This document shows positions 6,389 to 13,005 of a DNA stretch of 13,005 nt, one piece after another. This stretch comes from JBFLVQ01 sp040758525 (GTDB taxonomy: Bacteria > Acidobacteriota > Blastocatellia > Chloracidobacteriales > JADJPF01). Below the pieces are notes generated by a model. The model did not search any database and was not told the DNA's origin. It worked only from the letters and a program-made list of their open reading frames with translations. Positions within the stretch are counted from its first letter, which is position 1; each line of letters opens with the position of its first letter. A program made the position numbers and the translations under genes. The stretch covers positions 1-13,005 of the forward strand of contig JBFLVQ010000220.1 in the NCBI GenBank assembly GCA_040758525.1, in the 5' to 3' direction.

Positions 6389-6417
6389 GCGCCTACTTGA
6401 TAATTACTACCGCCTAT

Positions 6418-6436
6418 GTTTCGCAACATGCGGAAC
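6418..6436. promoter_or_regulatory. Imperfect dyad near the predicted transcription start of the FHA-protease gene
   Basis: The 19-nt element (minus strand GTTcCGCAtgtTGCGaAAC) has CGCA/TGCG inner arms and GTT/AAC outer arms with one mismatched pair. It lies just downstream of the candidate -10 element, where a repressor site or a 5' UTR stem-loop would be expected. No regulator is recognised. Confidence 0.3.
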
Positions 6437-6441
6437 TTTTT

Positions 6442-6470
6442 ATATTAAACGTTTATTTAGCGCCCGGCAA
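6442..6470 (-). promoter_or_regulatory. Candidate promoter of the FHA-protease gene
   Basis: On the minus strand, TTGCCG (6465-6470) is separated by 17 bp from TAATAT (6442-6447); the overlapping TATAAA at 6439-6444 is an alternative -10 with a 20-bp spacing. Transcription would start near 6435, giving a leader of about 45 nt. The match to the sigma-70 consensus is partial and the assignment is inference. Confidence 0.35.
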
Positions 6471-6485
6471 GTACTTGACCAAAAT

Positions 6486-6509
6486 AGGCAGTGCCCCCCA
6501 CTTATGCCT
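6486..6509 (-). terminator. Weak possible terminator downstream of tlpA
   Basis: On the minus strand AGGCA...TGCCT arms (6505-6509 and 6486-6490), with an inner GTG/CAC stem and a 3-nt bulge, form a hairpin about 30 nt after the tlpA stop. Only a short T-run (ATTTTGG) follows. Termination here would be inefficient, so read-through into the FHA-protease gene is possible. Confidence 0.25.
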
Positions 6510-6537
6510 GCCACCAGCGCGATCATAAAACAGCTCC

Positions 6538-6554
6538 GTTAGCTATTAGCTAAC
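6538..6554. repeat. Perfect 17-bp palindrome across the tlpA stop codon
   Basis: GTTAGCTA and TAGCTAAC, 8-bp perfect arms, flank a single central base. The element includes the tlpA stop codon (6539-6541) and the last codons of the gene. The central spacing is too tight for a full hairpin loop, so the form suits a dimeric DNA-binding protein better than an RNA stem, but it may be chance. Confidence 0.6.
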
Positions 6555-7084
6555 ATCTTCTTAAGAACCTCTTCTAGTCTATTCTGTGAAATTGCTCCTT
6601 CTACACGACGATGTATCCCCCCCTTACGATCGATCAAGAAAGTTGTAGGAATAGCGCTAATATCGCCGTAGTTGTTAACTACCTTTTGATCGCCAATTAA
6701 TACTGGATAATTGATACCAAACTTTTCCGCAAAGGGCTTTACCACACTAGCACCATCATCATCCAGAGCAATACCAACAAACTCTATCCCTTTTTCCCGA
6801 TAACGATTCTGTAGCTCAATAAAATCTGGTATCTCCCTACGGCAAGGTGGACACCAGGTAGCCCAAAAATTCAGTACTACGATCTTCCCACGATAATCTG
6901 AGAGTTTTACAACCTTGCCATCTAGCGCAGAGAGAGCAAAATCAGGCGCAGCGTCGCGAGAGGATTCATTAGTAGCTGCGCCACTGGTATCACCTGATTC
7001 ACTTGACCCGAAGCGGGCACCCAATAACAGATAAAGGACCACTACACCAGCCACGACAAAAGCAAGAGATTTTAAAATCTTCAT
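6539..7084 (-). CDS. TlpA/ResA-like membrane-anchored thioredoxin
   Basis: This is a thiol-disulfide oxidoreductase of the AhpC/TSA-Redoxin/TlpA type, expected to act outside the cytoplasm, for example reducing apocytochrome c or other disulfides. With the ATG at 7084 it has 181 residues: a membrane anchor at about 4-22, a Ser/Gly/Thr-rich linker to about 45, then the thioredoxin domain. The active site is WATWCPPC (C78, C81), and cis-Pro is P146 in AIPTTFL. KLSDYRGKIVVLNFW (60-74) is the family's typical lead-in. This start is chosen because AAGGAG (7090-7095) lies 5 nt upstream; a longer reading from TTG at 7102 would run through that ribosome binding site. It lies 58 nt after the giant TPR gene on the same strand. 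No cytochrome-maturation genes are in view, so the electron donor and targets are unknown. Confidence 0.93.
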   Translation of the reverse strand: MKILKSLAFVVAGVVVLYLLLGARFGSSESGDTSGAATNESSRDAAPDFALSALDGKVVKLSDYRGKIVVLNFWATWCPPCRREIPDFIELQNRYREKGIEFVGIALDDDGASVVKPFAEKFGINYPVLIGDQKVVNNYGDISAIPTTFLIDRKGGIHRRVEGAISQNRLEEVLKKMLANS

Positions 7085-7089
7085 CAAAA

Positions 7090-7095
7090 CTCCTT
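7090..7095 (-). promoter_or_regulatory. Ribosome binding site of tlpA
   Basis: AAGGAG on the minus strand, 5 nt before the ATG at 7084. It decides between this ATG and an upstream in-frame TTG at 7102 in favour of the ATG. Confidence 0.8.
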
Positions 7096-7112
7096 GGTGC
7101 AAAGATATTGCT

Positions 7113-7139
7113 ATTTTAACATAATCGGCTTAAAGCCAA
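7113..7139 (-). promoter_or_regulatory. Candidate tlpA promoter
   Basis: On the minus strand TTGGCT (7134-7139) and TAAAAT (7113-7118; five of six to TATAAT) are 15 bp apart. That spacing is short, so the -10 is more credible than the -35. Transcription would start near 7106, about 20 nt before the ATG. The -35 part overlaps the dyad at 7123-7141. Confidence 0.3.
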
Positions 7140-7141
7140 TT
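7123..7141. promoter_or_regulatory. Operator-like dyad between the TPR gene and tlpA
   Basis: AATCGGCTTAAAGCCAATT is symmetric at eight of nine arm pairs around a central base (core GGCTT-A-AAGCC). It begins right after the stop codon of the TPR gene and covers the candidate -35 of tlpA. There is no T-tract and the central spacing is one base, so a protein-binding site fits better than a terminator. No regulator is recognised. Confidence 0.45.
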
Positions 7142-7142
7142 A

Positions 7143-10100
7143 CTATCTTTCATCGTTTTCCCCAGTTAAGGCCTGCCCCTTAATCTGTTCTGCCAGGGTA
7201 CGGGCTTGAGATTTTACATCACCAAAATGGACTGGCCAATCTTGCTCAAGCAATGAAGTGGTCACCTTACGAGCCTCACTCCAACGCTCTAATCTTACCA
7301 ATGCTTGAGCCAACCCTAGATAACCAGTCGGTTCCTTAGTACGCACACGTATCACCTCACGCCACTGCTGAGCGGCCTCTTCCCAACGGTTCTGGTTTTG
7401 ACGAATCTGGGCTAACGCTTGATGACTTTCAGACTCGTTTGGCTGTATCTCGACTATGTTGGTAAAAGCCCTTTCTGCTTCTTCGTTCTCTTGTAGATTA
7501 GTTAATCGCTTTCCAACCTCCTGATAAATCTCGATCTGGTGACCGGCTAATTTAGCCAACTGTAATAGTTGTGCAGTAGCTTGTTGAGGTCGATTCTGCC
7601 GATCATAGACTTGTATTAACAGCCTATAGGTCTCTGTATCATTGGGCTGACCGGCGATCGCCAAATTGAGCTGAGTCTCTGCCTTCTTTAACTGTGCTTT
7701 GTTGAAATAGACCTTACCTAACGCCTTACGTACAATTGGATTATCCAAACCACTACGATTTACCTCAGTGTCCAATTGGGTAACATAGCGATCTAGATCC
7801 TGTGCCTTAGCTAACACACTCTCTAATTGATCAAGTTCAGTCTGGCGATTGTTTTGATTACTCCCCCAACTAATAATAGCGCCCGCCGCCGCATCAACGG
7901 CTTCAGCAGTCATGCCTAATCCACTATAAGCCGCTGCCATATTGTGATAATACTCACTGAGAGTACCATCGCCAATCCCGCGTCTAGGTGAACTCTTCAC
8001 ATGTAGGGCAATTGACTCCTGATAGTAAGCAGCACATTCACGATAAAGCTGAGCCTCTAAACAAGCGTCAGCCAGTGTAGCAATAACATATTCTTGCCAA
8101 AGTCCATTTTCATGAAAGTATTTATCAGTCTCTGCCAAAGCTTTTGCTAACGACTCTTTTCTACCAGTATGAAAATATCCCACTAGCAACATAGTGCGAA
8201 ATTCTAAACGCTCTGGAGCAGTTGCTACTAGCTTAATCAATATTGGTAAAGATTCATTGTAATGTTTCTGTTGATGCAAATATTGACAGAGCAGATAACG
8301 ACCTTCAACCCCTAATAACTCTTTGCGGTGAGCCGCAGAAAGCGCATCAATCGCTTCCTGATAAAGGTGTAGTCCATGATAAAAGTAGTTTGCTACATAG
8401 ATCAAGGTCTGCTCAGAACTGATATTTTCTGCTAACACAGCATGTGCTGTACTGGCAAATTCGTTGCGTTTCTCTGCCCAGAAATAACTGTTGTTGATGT
8501 AGTAAATATTTCGGTTACGTCCGCTAAGAGTGGCTAGATCTTGGCGTAATTCTTTAAGAACCAGCTTCAGCAGCCGACTTTCCAATTGGCTAGCTTGTGC
8601 ACGCGATTCTGTACGGTATTGAGCAATTAGATATCCTCCTTGTTGGTTCCAAAAATCTTGATTTTGCACACGCAACCAATGTGGCTCTTGTTCAGCCCGT
8701 ACAATAAGAAACTCTAGCGCAGTAAGCGGACCAGCAATATCATGCAAACGTGTTGCTACATTAGCAACAGAATTCTGACCATTGCGGTAATTGTAAGTCT
8801 CAAGAATTGCTGGCAAGTTCTGAAAGGCGAAGTTAACAATATCCTCTTTGACGATAGAATAGTGTAGAGTCTTATCGCCTAGATACCAGATATCACAAAG
8901 TATACGAATCAGATCACCAGAATAGTATTCATTGGTGCGTACACGCAACTCTTTTAGAATGGCCTTATGTACACTGCGATAAAGTTCTTCACGACTGCCC
9001 AAAGAGACCACTGCATCAGCAGCTAGCACACTATAGTAATGTTGATAGAGTTGCTGCTTCAACCAGTAGATCTGCTGCGCATTATGTGGTTGTTTTAGCT
9101 CATCTAGCCAAACCTTTTCCGCCCCAGCAAAATTGCCGACATTCTGCAAATATTGACAGTAGGTGCTAAGCATTGAGTTAGCGCCTTGTGGTAAGAGTCC
9201 ACCATTAGTCTGACGATATTCGGTTAATGCACTGGTAAGTGTGCGAATTGCTGCTTCGCGCTTATTGCTGGCCCACTGAGTAGAAGCCAAATGGCCAGCA
9301 ATAGCAAAACGTGTGTAGCTACCTGGACGGGCTTTTAGATATAGCTCACTCAACTGTCGTAACTGTTCATTAGCAAGGCTTGCTGGAGTCAAAGCACCTT
9401 GACTGGCAAGGAACTGTGCCATTAACTCTGGTTCACCTTCAGCATATTCCCCTCTGTATGCCTCCTTTAAGGCACGCAAGGCAGCCGCAGCATGTGGACC
9501 ACTGCCATTCGCTTGATCAGTAGCGCGGCGCTCGACCATAAACTCCAACAATTTCAAAGCACGCTTATCGACATCAGTATGTGCTTTGGCATGAATCTGT
9601 AAAAGATGCTTCTCTAAACGATCGACGGTAGCCTCTTCTTGAACAAGATTAGTGATACTGCTGAACTGTTGTAGGAATGGATAGATCTTTTGTGCCGACT
9701 GACCTATTACTGCCTCTGGTACACATTCCAAAAGTCGAAAATCTTTCACATTCTGATAGTAGCTTGTTACTAACCAGATATAGTTAGCTGGATATTGTGC
9801 CTTACGTAAGAGCGCAACCAATTTGATCGGTACTTCTGCATCAAGTTCTGATGGCACATCTTCGCCACGACGTTGGTACTTGTTCATTTCATTAGAGAGA
9901 TTTCGATAGATAATATTCTCATCTACTGCCTGCCAAGACTTGACTCTTGTCTCTCGCTCCTGATTACGCTGATTTAGCACTATGTATAGATCTGCCAGCA
10001 TACGATAGTCTTGATAGAATAGCTCATCTAACTTCTCGATCTCTTCAAACACCTTTACGGCTTCTTTAAGTTGATTACGCTCAGCAAGAATATAGGCATA

Positions 10101-13005
10101 ACCACGTCCCCAGCGTATCTTAGAAAACTCACCTTGATCGCCATACCACTGTTTAAGTACTGCCGCAACCTCATCGCCACGATCTAAAGCAACCAATAAA
10201 TGGTACTTGGTCAATCTCCAATCGACTAGTTCATGATTATCAGCTATGGCTTTATCGATAATCGTCAAGAGTGCATCAACAGCCTCTTTACGACCCTGTT
10301 CAAGCGCGGCCAAATACATCAAAGTTGCTATACAACGAACAGCTAGTATATGATCGCGTACCAAAATATTATCTGCTTTTTTGTTAATGGTATCTCCGAT
10401 CACGGGAGCAAGTAATGCCACTGTCTCGGCAGTAATCTTATCAAGATCAACTCTTAGCTTAACAGCAAGGTAGATTCGCTCAATGGCAATCCAAGGCCGT
10501 AGAGCTGCTGGCTTAAACTCTTTCTCAAGCTTAGCAAAGAGGCGTAAATATTCACTGCGTGCTTCTCGTAGAGCCTGCTCATTGGCTGCTTTTAGTTCCC
10601 TACGCGACATCTCATTAACATTTGGTAACGCAGCAATAGCTGCTTCACTACGCGATTTTGGCAGCCATTCGGCAAGTCGATAAAAAGCGATTATTAAAGA
10701 GTCTAGATACTTCTCAACAGAAGCTTGATCTTCACCGCCGCTGGGCTCTAATTGAGGTAGCAACCGTAATAGTTCATCTTCCACCGGCTGTGACCATTTT
10801 TCCATAAGCAAGACATTGAAGAGAGTATGTGTTGCTGCTAATCGATCTAATGGAGTAGTGGCAGTAGCAAAGATCTTGCGGTGGTATTTTAGCTTTAGCT
10901 CATTACGACCATAGGAAAGAATAATGTTGGCCAATACCTGTTTTGCATTGATGTTACTTTCATTCTCCCAACGCAAATAGATCTCATCTAGGATCTTTTG
11001 CCAGCCCTGCTCCCCCTCATCATTATTAAAACCATAAGGTTTAAGCCAACTAACCAATCTTTCTACTTTCTCAACAGGAAGCTTGTTACATTCTAATTGC
11101 AGACGTCGGTAAAGCTCTAACTGTAATGCACGCCCGATATCTGTACGGATAAAATTATGGTTTTGCAAGATCTGGCCGGCAAAACTGTCAGTGGTTTCAC
11201 GATCGATAAAATAGCGTGCTGTATCAGCAAGCAAGCGTAGGAATCTTACTTCAATGCGATCTGTATACCTATTGTAACCTTGACCTAATGCCTGTTGAAT
11301 GGCCGCTCCTAGTCGATAGTTATCCACCTGAGAAAGCTTCTCTTTGCGACTAGCAAGCAGCCACTCCTCAATCAGTTTGTTAGCCTCTTGCTCACGATCG
11401 AGCATTATCAAGGTAGAGAGATATTGGCTAAGAATATATTGATTTACAGTTTGTGGTTGCTGTTGTTGCCAAGCTTGCAAGAAGACAACGAACTCTTCAA
11501 ATCGATAGTTTGATTGCAGAATATTGCTAGTAGTTGACTTCAATTGTCCCAGTTCATATTCAAGCCAGGGGCCATTCTTCTCTACTGCGATAGCGAGATG
11601 TTTGACGGCTTGATCGACTTCACCACGGCTTGCCAGCATACTGGCATAATTTATCTGAACACCAACATTGAATGGATAGCTCTCAGCCATTTCACGCTGT
11701 TTGGCAAAAGCCTCTTCTTCACGGCCCATATTCTGCAAAGCCTGTACAACAAATTGGTCCCAGACCTGCAAAGGTTCAAGGAGACTGGTTTGACGTTGAT
11801 AGACAGGTTTAAGAGTTGTCAGTAATTCTAGTCGCTCATTGCCTTGATTGAGCGCAGCAGAGAAGTTCAATAATTGATTGGCAATCCCATATTCTGCTTC
11901 ACAAGGAGTTTTGACCAGTTGTGTTACCGCTTTTTTGAGCAGATTCTTGATCTCTTCATTGCGTCGGCTAGCTTGCCAAACCGCTAAGCGAATTAACTCT
12001 ACCCCATGCTTACCAGTAGCAATCTCACCAATCGTACGCAGATGTGGTTCAGCTTTGTCCCATTGTTGAGAAGCAGCAAAATAGCGTAACAACGCCCAAT
12101 GATCGGCAAATCGTGCCTTGCCATCTTTCACCGCTTGCTTAGCTTCCTCAATCTTTGCTGGTTCCTCTCCTAAGAGAATAGCATCCTTCTTAATGGCTAA
12201 CATTTTTGCCATCATCTCAGCAAAAGCAGCCTTTGCCAACGCGGTAACTGTTATTCTACTGATTGAAACAATCTTCCCTTCAGCGTTCTTTGAAGTTATT
12301 TGTTGTGGCCACCAAGCCGTGCCTACCTCAATAAAGTCGCTATAAGTAGTAACACCTGTAACACTACCATTACTGAGACTCTGTAATTCCAGAACAACAT
12401 CTTTTTCCGTGTCGATGATAAGTTGAAGTGTCTCCTCTTGAGAGTTTGGCAAACTTAATACTAATGCTACTCTATTGGGCGATACCGTCTTTAGTTTAGC
12501 AATGTAAGAATAGTAATTTCTTAGTGAATCCTCAAAATACCAGCTAAACGGTTCTGGCCATCCCAACTCATCGCCTTTTTGTGGCGCACGCACACGACCC
12601 ATCAACCAGGCTGCTGTGATTACACCACGCTCATTAATGTTATACCAATCTATTGCATAATCGTTACCTGGCGAATGTGAGGAGATTGTGCTCCAAGCAT
12701 CTTTAGACAATAAGCACTCAGCACGAGCACGGGAGGCGAGTCGATCACGATGATCCTTATATTCGGATTCTATGGTAATCCTGAAACCTTGCTCAGATCG
12801 TGCGATCAGATCACGTCGATTGACTCTATTAATAACTCTTCTGATATTATCAGGCCAGTTCGGCTCATTAACTACACCTCTAGGTCCTGCTACGTTGGGA
12901 AAAAGATTATCTAAATAATTGTAGCCAGGATATTGACCTCGTCCATTAATAGGTTGACCGGGTCGCTTGCCACCAATAAACCCTAAGCTCCCGCCTGCAC
13001 CACCT
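7143..13005 (-). CDS. Giant TPR-repeat protein, partial (N-terminus beyond the window)
   Basis: The reading frame has no stop from 7143 to the window edge: at least 1953 codons are visible and the true start lies beyond 13005. The TTG at 12708-12710 is an internal Leu codon, not a start. Counting from the edge, residues 1-45 are rich in Gly, Pro, Asn and Tyr. About 95-260 look beta-rich, with a motif SDFIEVGTAWWPQQI near 222-236 that may be a LolA-like or lipoprotein-type beta fold (weak inference). The rest is almost all alpha-helical with Ala/Leu/Glu/Gln-rich helix pairs. The clearest TPR units are in the last 200 residues (for example ALGKVYFNKAQLKKAETQL and YLGLAQALVRLERWSEARK). There are no catalytic motifs, so it is probably a scaffold. 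I recall Planctomycetes-type large TPR proteins with a similar Gly-rich then beta-rich opening, unverified. It ends in GENDER, 58 nt before tlpA. Confidence 0.85.
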   Translation of the reverse strand, partial: GGAGGSLGFIGGKRPGQPINGRGQYPGYNYLDNLFPNVAGPRGVVNEPNWPDNIRRVINRVNRRDLIARSEQGFRITIESEYKDHRDRLASRARAECLLSKDAWSTISSHSPGNDYAIDWYNINERGVITAAWLMGRVRAPQKGDELGWPEPFSWYFEDSLRNYYSYIAKLKTVSPNRVALVLSLPNSQEETLQLIIDTEKDVVLELQSLSNGSVTGVTTYSDFIEVGTAWWPQQITSKNAEGKIVSISRITVTALAKAAFAEMMAKMLAIKKDAILLGEEPAKIEEAKQAVKDGKARFADHWALLRYFAASQQWDKAEPHLRTIGEIATGKHGVELIRLAVWQASRRNEEIKNLLKKAVTQLVKTPCEAEYGIANQLLNFSAALNQGNERLELLTTLKPVYQRQTSLLEPLQVWDQFVVQALQNMGREEEAFAKQREMAESYPFNVGVQINYASMLASRGEVDQAVKHLAIAVEKNGPWLEYELGQLKSTTSNILQSNYRFEEFVVFLQAWQQQQPQTVNQYILSQYLSTLIMLDREQEANKLIEEWLLASRKEKLSQVDNYRLGAAIQQALGQGYNRYTDRIEVRFLRLLADTARYFIDRETTDSFAGQILQNHNFIRTDIGRALQLELYRRLQLECNKLPVEKVERLVSWLKPYGFNNDEGEQGWQKILDEIYLRWENESNINAKQVLANIILSYGRNELKLKYHRKIFATATTPLDRLAATHTLFNVLLMEKWSQPVEDELLRLLPQLEPSGGEDQASVEKYLDSLIIAFYRLAEWLPKSRSEAAIAALPNVNEMSRRELKAANEQALREARSEYLRLFAKLEKEFKPAALRPWIAIERIYLAVKLRVDLDKITAETVALLAPVIGDTINKKADNILVRDHILAVRCIATLMYLAALEQGRKEAVDALLTIIDKAIADNHELVDWRLTKYHLLVALDRGDEVAAVLKQWYGDQGEFSKIRWGRGYAYILAERNQLKEAVKVFEEIEKLDELFYQDYRMLADLYIVLNQRNQERETRVKSWQAVDENIIYRNLSNEMNKYQRRGEDVPSELDAEVPIKLVALLRKAQYPANYIWLVTSYYQNVKDFRLLECVPEAVIGQSAQKIYPFLQQFSSITNLVQEEATVDRLEKHLLQIHAKAHTDVDKRALKLLEFMVERRATDQANGSGPHAAAALRALKEAYRGEYAEGEPELMAQFLASQGALTPASLANEQLRQLSELYLKARPGSYTRFAIAGHLASTQWASNKREAAIRTLTSALTEYRQTNGGLLPQGANSMLSTYCQYLQNVGNFAGAEKVWLDELKQPHNAQQIYWLKQQLYQHYYSVLAADAVVSLGSREELYRSVHKAILKELRVRTNEYYSGDLIRILCDIWYLGDKTLHYSIVKEDIVNFAFQNLPAILETYNYRNGQNSVANVATRLHDIAGPLTALEFLIVRAEQEPHWLRVQNQDFWNQQGGYLIAQYRTESRAQASQLESRLLKLVLKELRQDLATLSGRNRNIYYINNSYFWAEKRNEFASTAHAVLAENISSEQTLIYVANYFYHGLHLYQEAIDALSAAHRKELLGVEGRYLLCQYLHQQKHYNESLPILIKLVATAPERLEFRTMLLVGYFHTGRKESLAKALAETDKYFHENGLWQEYVIATLADACLEAQLYRECAAYYQESIALHVKSSPRRGIGDGTLSEYYHNMAAAYSGLGMTAEAVDAAAGAIISWGSNQNNRQTELDQLESVLAKAQDLDRYVTQLDTEVNRSGLDNPIVRKALGKVYFNKAQLKKAETQLNLAIAGQPNDTETYRLLIQVYDRQNRPQQATAQLLQLAKLAGHQIEIYQEVGKRLTNLQENEEAERAFTNIVEIQPNESESHQALAQIRQNQNRWEEAAQQWREVIRVRTKEPTGYLGLAQALVRLERWSEARKVTTSLLEQDWPVHFGDVKSQARTLAEQIKGQALTGENDER

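Noticed and set aside
7085..7102. Longer tlpA reading from TTG at 7102
   Set aside because: The extra six codons contain the AAGGAG ribosome binding site, which is ideally spaced for the ATG at 7084.
11544..12345. Several plus-strand open frames of 60-95 codons within the giant TPR gene
   Set aside because: They lie wholly inside a continuous long coding frame, and none shows recognisable domains.

Overview
This is a stretch of bacterial chromosome with ordinary gene density and, by eye, a G+C content in the mid-to-high 40s percent. It has no IS elements, integrases, CRISPR arrays, tRNAs or rRNAs. The host is probably Gram-negative: it has a Tat-exported superoxide dismutase, a membrane-anchored TlpA-type thioredoxin and a protease domain predicted to be periplasmic. 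The gene mix (FHA-trypsin protein, two-helix zinc-ribbon protein whose tail contains SVTEHTTHQL, very large TPR protein, long ribosomal protein S1) reminds me of Acidobacteriota or Planctomycetota. That is recollection rather than a search, so the phylum is a low-confidence inference.

Layout: the genes form two convergent blocks that meet near base 4128. The plus-strand block (58-4125) is rpsA, a strong terminator, a Tat-signal Fe/Mn superoxide dismutase, a HIT-family nucleotide hydrolase/phosphorylase 15 nt further on, a second terminator, and an enoyl-CoA hydratase-like (crotonase fold) protein. The minus-strand block (read from 13005 down to 4132) is a giant TPR protein whose N-terminus lies outside the window, a TlpA/ResA-like thioredoxin, a membrane protein joining an FHA domain to a trypsin-like protease, and a zinc-ribbon protein with two membrane helices. 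The two blocks end only 6 bp apart with no terminator between them.

How the genes work together: rpsA is core translation machinery. The dismutase and the HIT protein are close enough to share a transcript. The thioredoxin and the dismutase would both act outside the cytoplasm, on disulfides and superoxide. The FHA-protease and the zinc-ribbon protein are adjacent, co-directional membrane proteins. The first has a cytosolic phosphopeptide-binding module and an extracytoplasmic protease, so a shared role in signalling or envelope quality control is possible but unproven.

Main points for a reader: (1) the giant TPR frame has no stop up to the window edge, so 12710 is not its start; (2) the crotonase-like protein lacks the second catalytic Glu and has a WGGG loop resembling ethylmalonyl-CoA decarboxylase (ECHDC1), so plain 'enoyl-CoA hydratase' may be wrong; (3) the dismutase is divergent around the metal site; (4) a perfect 12-bp terminator hairpin sits directly before the crotonase start codon; (5) several palindromes lie around tlpA and upstream of the FHA-protease gene. 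I see no convincing new defence or mobile system.
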